NCBI GenBank assembly: GCA_964383855.1
Contig: CAYLIP010000077.1
Span: 1 to 9,263, forward strand
Direction: 5' to 3'
Length of the DNA stretch: 9,263 bases
DNA from: CAZHAC01 sp964383855
GTDB taxonomy: Bacteria; Chloroflexota; Dormibacteria; Dormibacterales; Dormibacteraceae
Made by a program: the position numbers and the translations under genes. Of the stretch, positions 1 to 5,703 are shown piece by piece (the first letter of the stretch is position 1; each line of letters starts with the position of its first letter). The notes beneath the pieces are model-generated. The model saw nothing but the letters and a program-made list of their open reading frames with translations, searched no databases and was not told where the DNA came from.

Positions 1-775
1 AGTCGATGGTGGCCAGGCCCCCGCTGACCGGGATGATCACCCCGGTCAGGTAGGCGCCCGCCCGCGACGCCAGGTAGATGGCGGTCCCGCCCACGTCCTC
101 GGGCGCGCCCGCCCGCTTCATCGGGATCGACTCCAGGACCGAGCCGGCCAGCTCCGACTCGAACGCCCAGCGAGTCATGCGGGAGGGAAAGAGCCCGGGC
201 GCGATGGCGTTGACGTTGATGTGCTCGCCGACCAGGGCGAAGGCCATGTGCCGGGTCAGCATGTGGATCGCCGCCTTGCTGGCCGAGTAGCCGTAGTTCT
301 GCGTCATCGGGATCGCGATCCCGTCGATGGAACCGATGTTGATGACCCGCGCCGGGTCGTCCGCCGTCGCCGCCGCCCGCAGCAGCGGCAGCAGCCGCTG
401 GGTGAGGTGGAAAGGCGCCGTCACGTTGACGTGCAGCACGCGATCGACCTGCTCGGCCGGGTGAGAGTCGAAGGGCGCGCCCCAGGCCGTGCCGGCGTTG
501 TTGACCAGGATCGCGAGCCGGTCCTCGCGCTCCTCGAGCGCGGCCGCCAGCCGCTCGATGTCCTGCGCCTCGCCCACGTCAGCGGGCAGCGAGACGCACT
601 CCCCCAGCTTGGACAGCTCGGCGGCGGCGGCGTCGCAGGCCTCGGCCTTGCGCGCGCAGATGTAGACCCGCGCCGCGCCCGCCTTGAGGAACTCGCCCGC
701 GATCATGTAGCCGATCCCGCGCGAACCGCCGGTGACCAGCGCCGTCTTGCCTTCGATCGAGAAGAGCCCGCTCAT
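1..775 (-). CDS. SDR family oxidoreductase (RhlG-like classical short-chain dehydrogenase), missing only its extreme 3' end
   Basis: A cytoplasmic NAD(P)H-dependent short-chain dehydrogenase/reductase of classical type. 258 residues are visible. The Rossmann glycine motif TGGSRGIG is at residues 15-22, NNAG at 92-95, the catalytic serine at 149 (NIGS), and the Tyr-Lys pair at Y163 and K167 (YSASK). The segment GEHINVNAIAPGLFPSRMT (183-201) closely resembles what I recall of RhlG-type 3-oxoacyl reductases, so a fatty-acyl or polyketide-like keto substrate is plausible but not shown. The protein ends PVSGGLATID, and the single base left beyond it is T on the coding strand, so the stop codon may begin exactly at the window edge; the length already matches the family. 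The ATG at 775 places the glycine motif correctly. The gene follows the response regulator after 8 bases, probably in one transcript. Family assignment is secure; substrate is unknown. Confidence 0.93.
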   Translation of the reverse strand, partial: MSGLFSIEGKTALVTGGSRGIGYMIAGEFLKAGAARVYICARKAEACDAAAAELSKLGECVSLPADVGEAQDIERLAAALEEREDRLAILVNNAGTAWGAPFDSHPAEQVDRVLHVNVTAPFHLTQRLLPLLRAAATADDPARVINIGSIDGIAIPMTQNYGYSASKAAIHMLTRHMAFALVGEHINVNAIAPGLFPSRMTRWAFESELAGSVLESIPMKRAGAPEDVGGTAIYLASRAGAYLTGVIIPVSGGLATID

Positions 776-783
776 CGCCACCA

Positions 784-1074
784 TTACACGGCATCCACGC
801 CGGCGAGCATGTCAGAGATGCGCGCCACCAGCTCGCGGGGCGGGAATGGCTTGATGACATACGCGGTGGCGCCGCGCGCCATCAGCTCCTCCACCCGCGC
901 ATCCTCCGCCGACGCGGTCAGGACCAGGACCGGGATCCTCGCCAGCGCCGGGTCGGACTTGAGCCGCGCCAGCAGCTCCAGGCCATCCATGCCCGGCATC
1001 GAGAGATCGGTCACGACCAGGTCGGCGCCACCGCTCGAGACCGCCCTCAGGCCATCCGCCCCGTCGCCGCAGAT
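784..1074 (-). CDS. Single-domain response regulator (CheY-like receiver), N-terminus lost in assembly gap
   Basis: This is the C-terminal 96 residues of a receiver domain. The phospho-acceptor aspartate lies in VVTDLSMPGMDG (visible residue 23), the switch threonine in VLVLTAS (residue 53), and the conserved lysine in VIKPF (residue 75). The stop (TAA) comes about 20 residues after the lysine, so no DNA-binding or enzymatic output domain follows. That makes it a stand-alone CheY/PilH/DivK-type regulator that acts by protein contact or as a phosphate shuttle. About 30 N-terminal residues, including the acidic Mg-binding pair, fall in the run of N. No histidine kinase is visible nearby. The gene is probably co-transcribed with the SDR that starts 8 bases beyond its stop, although the two have no obvious functional link. 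An open frame can be drawn through the N run into the small hydrophobic protein upstream, but that join is an artefact. Confidence 0.88.
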   Translation of the reverse strand: MCGDGADGLRAVSSGGADLVVTDLSMPGMDGLELLARLKSDPALARIPVLVLTASAEDARVEELMARGATAYVIKPFPPRELVARISDMLAGVDAV

Positions 1075-1174
1075 NNNNNNNNNNNNNNNNNNNNNNNNNN
1101 NNNNNNNNNNNNNNNNNNNNNNNNNNNNNNNNNNNNNNNNNNNNNNNNNNNNNNNNNNNNNNNNNNNNNNNNNN
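1075..1174. other. Assembly gap (100 N placeholder)
   Basis: A run of exactly 100 N, the usual placeholder for a scaffold join of unknown true length. It hides the start of the response regulator, the end of the small hydrophobic protein, and whatever lies between them. Coding frames must not be read across it. Confidence 0.98.
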
Positions 1175-1236
1175 GCGTGGAACAGAAGCCAGAGCACGAA
1201 AAGCACCACGGCCAGCACGAGAAGTGTGTGAATCAC
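1175..1236 (-). CDS. Small hydrophobic membrane protein, 5' part only
   Basis: Only the first 20-21 residues are visible, reading MIHTLLVLAVVLFVLWLLFH from a GTG start at 1236. They form one almost purely aliphatic membrane-spanning segment. A perfect nine-base Shine-Dalgarno (AGGAGGTGA, 1254-1246) sits nine bases upstream of the GTG, which supports real translation in this frame. The other GTG, overlapping the Shine-Dalgarno at 1249, gives a non-hydrophobic frame and looks spurious. The start resembles the very short lmo0937/DUF5670-type membrane proteins (about 45-50 residues, opening with an aliphatic helix ending in LWLL), but too little remains for a firm assignment. The rest lies in the gap. 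An alternative is the first helix of a longer membrane protein. Function unknown. Confidence 0.6.
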
Positions 1237-1245
1237 TTTCGATGG

Positions 1246-1254
1246 TCACCTCCT
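1246..1254 (-). promoter_or_regulatory. Perfect Shine-Dalgarno for the small hydrophobic protein
   Basis: On the minus strand this reads AGGAGGTGA, a nine-base complement to the 16S rRNA 3' end, nine bases before the GTG at 1236. It is far stronger than any other ribosome-binding site in the window. It decides the start of the small gene and implies high translation. Confidence 0.75.
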
Positions 1255-1257
1255 AGG

Positions 1258-1270
1258 TCAGAAATTCTGA
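1258..1270. promoter_or_regulatory. 13-bp perfect palindrome, possible operator
   Basis: TCAGAA-A-TTCTGA is a perfect six-base inverted repeat around one central base. It lies just upstream of the Shine-Dalgarno of the minus-strand small gene, at or near the predicted transcription start, in the only AT-richer stretch of this region. This is a sensible place for a repressor site, but a repeat this short could occur by chance. Confidence 0.3.
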
Positions 1271-1275
1271 TATTG

Positions 1276-1304
1276 ACTCTATCACCTTATGCCACCAAGT
1301 GCAA
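1276..1304 (-). promoter_or_regulatory. Candidate sigma-70-like promoter for the minus-strand genes
   Basis: On the minus strand, TTGCAC (1304-1299) is followed after 17 bases by TAGAGT (1281-1276; four of six matches to TATAAT). Transcription would start near 1269, giving a leader of about 30 bases that contains the perfect Shine-Dalgarno. Spacing and position fit, but the hexamers are only moderate. Confidence 0.33.
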
Positions 1305-1397
1305 GCCGATCCGAGGTTCAGATCCGCCCCCGGCGACTTACGAATCTTTGACATCAGCCTGATTGGAAGGCGCGGCCGGCCCGGTTCAATTGCCCAC

Positions 1398-2897
1398 ATG
1401 AGCATCGCTGAACCAGCCGATGGGGCAACCCCCGCCGTGCGCCGCCGGAGCAACGGCCTTTCCCGGCGCAAGGTGCTAGGTGCCGCCCTCGCGGGCGGGG
1501 CCGGCGTGGCCGCCATCCGCCTCTGGGGGGGCAGCGTGGTCGAGCGGCTGGCCCCGGGGGCGCCGGCCACCACCGCCGGCCGGGGCGACTGGATCTCCCC
1601 GCTCGGATCGGAGTCGGCGCGCGTCACCCACCTGCTCCGGCGCGCAACCTTCGGAGCCGCGCCCGACGAGCTGGAGAGCGCCCTCTCGGCGGGTTTCGCG
1701 AAGACCGTGAGCCGTCTCGTCGACTCGCATCCCCAGCCGCCGCCCGAGTTCGGCGAGGCGAACGACGCTTCCCGTTTCGCCCGGCTCAACGCAGGGCAGC
1801 TGCTGCAGTGGTGGGCGGGCCACATCCTGACCACCTCGACGCCGTTCGCCGAGCGCATGACGCTCTACTGGCACGGCCATTTCACCAGCGACTACCGCAA
1901 GGTCGGCCTGCAGACGCCCTTCATCTACTGGCAGAACCTCACCTGGCGCGATATGGCCCTCGGCGACTTCCGGTCGATGCTGATGCGCGTTACGACCGAC
2001 CCCGCCATGCTGCGCTACCTGGACCTCGGCACCAGCACCGGCGCCAGCCCAAACGAGAACTACTCCCGGGAGCTGATGGAGCTCTTCACCATGGGCCCCG
2101 GCGCCTACAGCGAGGACGACGTCCGCGCCGGCGCCAAAGCGCTCGCCGGCTGGACCTTCCCGCAGCCCGACGGTTCGGTCGAGGTCAGCCTCGACGCCAA
2201 GAACAACGTGACCCGCAAGTACCCCACCTACAGCCGGCCGGCTGCCGGCGTCTTCAACGCTCGGCGGGGCTACCAGGGTCAGCTGACCTTTCTCAAGAAG
2301 AGCGCCAAATGGGACACCCAGATGGTGCTCGATCAAATCCTTGCGCAGCCGGCGACGCCGGTCTTCGTGGTCACCCGGATCCTCCAGCACTTCGGCCAGC
2401 AGACGCCGGCGCGGAGCTGGGTCGACCGGCTGGCCGCCGATTTCAAGAAGTCGCGGTGGGACGTGCGGGGCCTCATGCGTTCGATCTTCAGCAGCCCGGA
2501 GTTCGTGGCCGGCAGCTCGTACCGCTCGCTGGTGAAGTCGCCGGTCGAGTTCATGGTCAGCGCGGCCAAGGCGGTCGGCGCCGACTCGGCGACCGCGACC
2601 AAGCTGATCGCCCAGAGCTCCCAAAACATGGGCCAGGTGCTCTTCGACCCGCCTGACGTGGGCGGCTGGCCCAACAACGAGGCCTGGATCTCTTCCAACG
2701 CGGTGATCGCGAGGGTCAACTTCGTGACCGCGCTCCTGGCCGGCGTCAAATCGCCGCCCGTGTTCGACGAATCCGTGATCGCCCACCAGGTGGAGGGCGT
2801 CCTCTCCCCGCAGACCGCCTCGGCCATCAACCAGGCGAGCGACGACCGGAGCCGCTGGTTCCTGCTTCTCGCCTCGCCGGAATTCCAGCTCAAGTAG
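1398..2897 (+). CDS. DUF1800 family protein, Tat-exported
   Basis: 499 residues, the usual size for DUF1800 proteins. The N-terminus carries a twin-arginine signal: R23-R24 in LSRRKVLG, then a Gly/Ala-rich hydrophobic stretch to about residue 42, so export of the folded protein by Tat is expected. Family landmarks follow in order: a start like THLLRRATFGAAPDE (77-91), ERMTLYWHGHF (152-162), NYSRELMELFTMG (221-233), the DVRAGAKALAGWTF block (241-254), and near the C-terminus DPPDVGGWPNNEAW. The biochemical function of the family is not established. Members are typically encoded beside a DUF1501 gene, as here (8 bases away). The ATG at 1398 is preferred over the in-frame ATG at 1299 because the added 33 residues are non-conserved and would bury the Tat signal. 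No good Shine-Dalgarno precedes it; GGAAGG at 1365-1370 is too far away. It is the first gene of the five-gene operon. Confidence 0.93.
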   Translation: MSIAEPADGATPAVRRRSNGLSRRKVLGAALAGGAGVAAIRLWGGSVVERLAPGAPATTAGRGDWISPLGSESARVTHLLRRATFGAAPDELESALSAGFAKTVSRLVDSHPQPPPEFGEANDASRFARLNAGQLLQWWAGHILTTSTPFAERMTLYWHGHFTSDYRKVGLQTPFIYWQNLTWRDMALGDFRSMLMRVTTDPAMLRYLDLGTSTGASPNENYSRELMELFTMGPGAYSEDDVRAGAKALAGWTFPQPDGSVEVSLDAKNNVTRKYPTYSRPAAGVFNARRGYQGQLTFLKKSAKWDTQMVLDQILAQPATPVFVVTRILQHFGQQTPARSWVDRLAADFKKSRWDVRGLMRSIFSSPEFVAGSSYRSLVKSPVEFMVSAAKAVGADSATATKLIAQSSQNMGQVLFDPPDVGGWPNNEAWISSNAVIARVNFVTALLAGVKSPPVFDESVIAHQVEGVLSPQTASAINQASDDRSRWFLLLASPEFQLK

Positions 2898-2905
2898 GTG
2901 CAGAG

Positions 2906-4204
2906 ATGACACAGGAGATCGGAATCAACCAGCTCAAGCGCCGGGACTTCCTGAAGGCAGGCCTCGTCTTCGGCGCCGGCGCCGCCGGACTGGCGGCCGG
3001 CTATGCAGCCGTGCCGGACGCTTTCGCCCGCGCCGTCTATGCGGCCAAGAACAACGGCGTCAGCAACGACAACGTGCTGGTCATGATCCAGCTGGCGGGC
3101 GGCAACGACGGGCTGCGCACGGTCATCCCCCTGAGCAACCCCAAGCTGCACGACCTGCGGCCCAAGCTGGCCGACATGTCGGTCGGCGCCGCGCTGCCGC
3201 TGAGCAAGGATTGGGGGCTCAACCAGAACCTGAAGGGCGTCAAGTCGCTCTGGGACCAGGGCAAGGTGGCCATCGTCCAGGGCGTCGGCTATCCCAATCC
3301 CAGCTTCTCGCACTTCGAGTCGATCCGGGTCTGGGAGACCGGTGATCCGACCCGGCGCCAGGTCGACGGGTGGCTTGGGCGAACCCTTCAGCAGGCCTAC
3401 GACTCCTACGGCCACCCGCTGGCCGGCTGCGCCTGCGGCACCACCGACGTGCCCGGCGCGCTCCGCGACCTGCAGGCGACCGTCACCGTGATCAACAACC
3501 AGAAGCAGTTCGGCTTCACCGGCGGCGCCGACGTCGAGGCCGCCGTGGGGGCGCTCTACAAAGGCACGCCCGGAATCTACGGCGCCCTCTTCGACACCGC
3601 GATCGCGACCGCGCGCGACACCGTCGCCACGCTCAAGCGGTCGGACGCCGCCTACCAGCCCAAGTCCCAGTACACCGACAGCGCCAAGCTGGTGTACTCG
3701 TCCAAGAACCAGCTGGCCGCCGCCCTCGAGCTGGCCTCCGAGCTGATCACGACCAACACCGGGGTCAAGCTGCTGCACGTCACGCTGGGCGGGTTCGACA
3801 CGCACTACACCGAGCTGACCCGCCACGATGACCTGATGGGCTACCTGGACGCCGCCGTCTCCGCCTTCTACGCCGACCTCGCCGCGCACGGGATGGCGGA
3901 CAAGGTGCTGGTCGCGACCTGGAGCGAGTTCGGCCGCCGGCCCAAGGAGAACGCCTCCGGCGGCACCGACCACGGCGCCGCCTCCCCCCTGATCCTGATC
4001 GGCGACCCCGTGAAGAGCGGGATCTTTGGCGACGCGCCCTCGCTGGACAAGCTGGACTCGTCGGGCAACCTTCAATACACGGTCGACTTCCGCTCGGTCT
4101 ACCAGGAGATCCTGGGCGCGCACCTGGGTGCCGACCCCAAGGAGATCCTGAACGCCAGCTTCGACAAGCTCGGGTTCATCAAGAACCCGGTCGGGTCGTT
4201 CTAG
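2906..4204 (+). CDS. DUF1501 family protein, Tat-exported
   Basis: 432 residues, typical for DUF1501, a family related by fold to sulfatases and alkaline phosphatases but without an assigned reaction. The signal is KRRDFLKAG (11-19; R12-R13) followed by a Gly/Ala-rich hydrophobic core to about residue 35, so Tat export is expected. Landmarks are QLAGGNDGL (62-70), SFSHFESIRVWETG (133-146), GGFDTH (295-300) and the C-terminal block SEFGRRPKENASGGTDHG (340-357), whose Asp and His residues fall where the related phosphatase fold binds metal. The start lies 8 bases after the DUF1800 stop, with a weak AGGTG upstream, so expression is coupled to that gene. DUF1800 and DUF1501 proteins are recurrent partners. 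The presence of ApbE and a ferric-reductase-like gene downstream hints that the pair may work with an envelope redox system here, which is inference. Confidence 0.93.
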   Translation: MTQEIGINQLKRRDFLKAGLVFGAGAAGLAAGYAAVPDAFARAVYAAKNNGVSNDNVLVMIQLAGGNDGLRTVIPLSNPKLHDLRPKLADMSVGAALPLSKDWGLNQNLKGVKSLWDQGKVAIVQGVGYPNPSFSHFESIRVWETGDPTRRQVDGWLGRTLQQAYDSYGHPLAGCACGTTDVPGALRDLQATVTVINNQKQFGFTGGADVEAAVGALYKGTPGIYGALFDTAIATARDTVATLKRSDAAYQPKSQYTDSAKLVYSSKNQLAAALELASELITTNTGVKLLHVTLGGFDTHYTELTRHDDLMGYLDAAVSAFYADLAAHGMADKVLVATWSEFGRRPKENASGGTDHGAASPLILIGDPVKSGIFGDAPSLDKLDSSGNLQYTVDFRSVYQEILGAHLGADPKEILNASFDKLGFIKNPVGSF

Positions 4205-4215
4205 GGCGGATCGAG

Positions 4216-4440
4216 ATGCAGGCGGTATTTCTCAAGGGGATCGCCACCGTGCTCACGCTGGGCACGGCGGCGCTCTCGGCCGTCTACGTCAGCGCTCACG
4301 TGAAGAACGCGACCGCGCCCCTCCACCCCTCGGTGCTCGGCACCTCGGTGGCGGTGGCGGCCCGGGGCGGGCGCCTGCACCTGACCCCGAGCGTGCAGGG
4401 CGGCGACGTGGCGCCGGTGACCTCGACCTATGCCAGCTGA
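4216..4440 (+). CDS. 74-aa single-pass membrane or secreted protein of unknown function
   Basis: I do not recognise a named family. Residues 3-27 form an uncleaved anchor or signal-like hydrophobic segment after one lysine (K7). The remaining 47 residues are small and polar with several prolines and would lie outside the membrane. The C-terminus reads GGDVAPVTSTYAS. The last seven residues loosely resemble the SGATYTS type of flavinylation site found in FMN-binding domains, with T71 at the modified position and an aspartate (D64) seven residues before it, compared with six in the classical motif. The gene starts 11 bases after DUF1501, and its last 11 bases overlap the start of apbE, so the two are probably translationally coupled. 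The ATG at 4216 has only a weak GGGCGG upstream. It may be a structural subunit, an electron carrier or an ApbE substrate; none is proven. Confidence 0.72.
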   Translation: MQAVFLKGIATVLTLGTAALSAVYVSAHVKNATAPLHPSVLGTSVAVAARGGRLHLTPSVQGGDVAPVTSTYAS

Positions 4441-5257
4441 CCTGCCCTCCCTTCATTTCGACGCGCTGGGGTCGAAATGCTCGATCTTCGGCCCCGGCCT
4501 GCGCGCTGAACGCCTGGACCGGGGCGCGGCCTGGGTGCGCACGATGGAGGCGCGGCTCACCCGCTTCGATCCTGCCAGCGAGCTGTCCCGTCTGAACGCC
4601 GCCGCCGGCTCCTGGTTTGCGATCGGTGACGAGCTGGAGCATTTGCTCCGGGAGTCGCTGCACGCCTGGGAGATCTCCGGCGGCCTGGTCAACGTGGCGG
4701 TGCTGCCGGCGATGCTGGGCATCGGCTACACGCGCACCTTCGCCGCCGGTCCGACTCCGACCACCGCGGTCGCCACGGGCCCGCTGCCGCCGCTGCCCGA
4801 CCTGCTCGAGGTGGTGCCCGGCCGCGCTCGCGTGGAGCCCGGCTGGGGAATCGACCTCGGCGGCATCGCCAAGGGCTGGCTGGCCGACCGGCTGACCGAG
4901 CGCCTGGGCGACAGCTGCCTGGTCAACCTCGGCGGTGACCTCGCGGCGCGCGGCGACGGGCCCGACGGCGGGGGATGGGCGGTCGGGTTCGGAGGCGTCA
5001 CGGTCATGCTGCGCGACCAGGGAGCGGCCACCTCGTCGACCCGCCGTCGCTCCTGGAAGACGGAGGCGGGCGTCGTCCATCACCTCATCGACCCGCGCAC
5101 CGGCGCGCCTTCGAAGTCGGACGTGACCGAGGTTTCGGTGGTCGCGCGGGATGCCACGACCGCCGAGGTGGTGGCCAAGGCGGCGCTCCTGCTGGGGTCC
5201 GCGGCCGCCCCCGCATACCTGGCCGCCAACGCCGGCGCCTGGTGGCTGGGCGAGTGA
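4430..5257 (+). CDS. apbE: FAD:protein FMN transferase (ApbE family)
   Basis: 275 residues. ApbE enzymes hydrolyse FAD and attach the FMN part through a phosphoester to Thr or Ser of exported or membrane redox proteins. Visible family features are LHFDALGSKCSI near the N-terminus (8-19), the FDPASELSRLN segment (46-56), GLVNVAVLPAMLGIGY (85-100), IDLGGIAKGW (141-150), LVNLGGD (164-170), ATSSTRRR (200-207) and HHLIDPRTG (217-225). The ATSSTRRR block replaces the ATSGDY-like stretch of proteobacterial enzymes and fits actinobacterial-style ApbE. Near the C-terminus, ATTAEVVAKAAL carries E246 and K250 where the classical enzyme has Asp and Thr as magnesium ligands, so metal binding may differ. 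There is no lipobox or signal peptide, suggesting cytoplasmic action unless it is exported otherwise. It overlaps the gene before by 11 bases and the gene after by 1, so all three are probably coupled. Confidence 0.92.
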   Translation: MPADLPSLHFDALGSKCSIFGPGLRAERLDRGAAWVRTMEARLTRFDPASELSRLNAAAGSWFAIGDELEHLLRESLHAWEISGGLVNVAVLPAMLGIGYTRTFAAGPTPTTAVATGPLPPLPDLLEVVPGRARVEPGWGIDLGGIAKGWLADRLTERLGDSCLVNLGGDLAARGDGPDGGGWAVGFGGVTVMLRDQGAATSSTRRRSWKTEAGVVHHLIDPRTGAPSKSDVTEVSVVARDATTAEVVAKAALLLGSAAAPAYLAANAGAWWLGE

Positions 5258-5655
5258 TGGACACCGAGACCTTCGCCTGGGTGCTGGCGCGGGTGACCGG
5301 GCTCACCGCGTTNNNNNNNNNNNNNNNNNNNNNNNNNNNNNNNNNNNNNNNNNNNNNNNNNNNNNNNNNNNNNNNNNNNNNNNNNNNNNNNNNNNNNNNN
5401 NNNNNNNNNNNNCTCACCTTCGAGCTCTTTTTGATCGTGGCGGTCACGGGCTGGCTCAAGCGAAGGATGCCGGGCCCGCTCTGGCGCTGGATCCACCGGC
5501 TGGCCTACCTCGCCTTCGCCATGCTCTTCCTGCACGCCGTGCTCGGGGGTTCGGATTTCAGCGACCCGGTGGTGTCGGCGCTGACCTGGGCGACCGCGTT
5601 CGCCCTGGCCACGATCAGCCTGGCCCGGGTCCTCTGGGGCCGCCTCCCCGCCTGA
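5257..5655 (+). CDS. Ferric-reductase-like transmembrane protein, interrupted by assembly gap
   Basis: The first 18 residues (MDTETFAWVLARVTGLTA) and the last 80 are visible, separated by the second N run. The C-terminal part has a hydrophobic helix, then PLWRWIHRLAYLAFAMLFLHAVLGGSDF, a hallmark of the ferric reductase-like (haem b) membrane domain, and then a last helix ending LARVLWGRLPA. The histidine in FLHAVLGG is a candidate haem ligand; the others would lie in the gap. Family members have about six helices and roughly 200 residues, so about 100 residues are probably missing, more than the 100 N imply. The role would be passing electrons across the membrane, probably to a flavin installed by the ApbE encoded just upstream (start and stop share one base). 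It has no cytoplasmic FAD/NAD domain, so an electron donor must come from elsewhere. It is the last gene of the operon. Confidence 0.82.
   Translation: MDTETFAWVLARVTGLTAXXXXXXXXXXXXXXXXXXXXXXXXXXXXXXXXXXLTFELFLIVAVTGWLKRRMPGPLWRWIHRLAYLAFAMLFLHAVLGGSDFSDPVVSALTWATAFALATISLARVLWGRLPA
5313..5412. other. Assembly gap (100 N placeholder) inside the ferric-reductase-like gene
   Basis: A run of exactly 100 N. The flanks are in the same frame if the N are counted literally, but this is coincidental: comparison with the usual size of the family suggests about 300 bases are really missing. Confidence 0.97.
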
Positions 5656-5670
5656 TCCCGGGTTCGGGAT
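5655..5670. terminator. Weak hairpin between convergent genes
   Basis: ATCCCG-GGTT-CGGGAT is a perfect six-base-pair stem with a four-base loop that begins on the last base of the stop codon of the ferric-reductase-like gene. It lies in the 48-base space between that operon and the convergent MFS gene. No U-run follows on either strand, so if it terminates transcription it does so weakly or in both directions. Confidence 0.35.
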
Positions 5671-5703
5671 TCGGCGCATGTGCGGTCGCCAGTGCCTTCG
5701 GGC

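Noticed and set aside
221..1231. Long plus-strand open frame across the SDR and response regulator
   Set aside because: Composition is Arg/Gly/Val-rich with no domain, it lies antisense to two recognisable genes and it reads through the N run. It is a high-GC shadow frame.
1348..1353. Perfect TTGACA hexamer upstream of the DUF1800 gene
   Set aside because: At spacings of 16-18 bases the -10 position is GC-only (such as CGCGGC), so it is not a convincing promoter. The TTGACT at 1273-1278 also lacks a -10.
1299..1397. Upstream ATG extension of the DUF1800 protein
   Set aside because: It adds 33 residues without family similarity and would place the twin-arginine motif at residue 56, too deep for a normal Tat signal.
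1476..2912. 478-codon minus-strand open frame antisense to DUF1800
   Set aside because: It is rich in His, Arg, Gly and Glu with no recognisable motif or hydrophobic pattern, whereas the plus strand carries a full family match. It is a GC-driven shadow.
2333..4123. 596-codon minus-strand open frame antisense to DUF1800 and DUF1501
   Set aside because: Long because of high GC at third positions. It spans two real genes and has low-complexity Val/Gly/Asp-rich composition and no domain.
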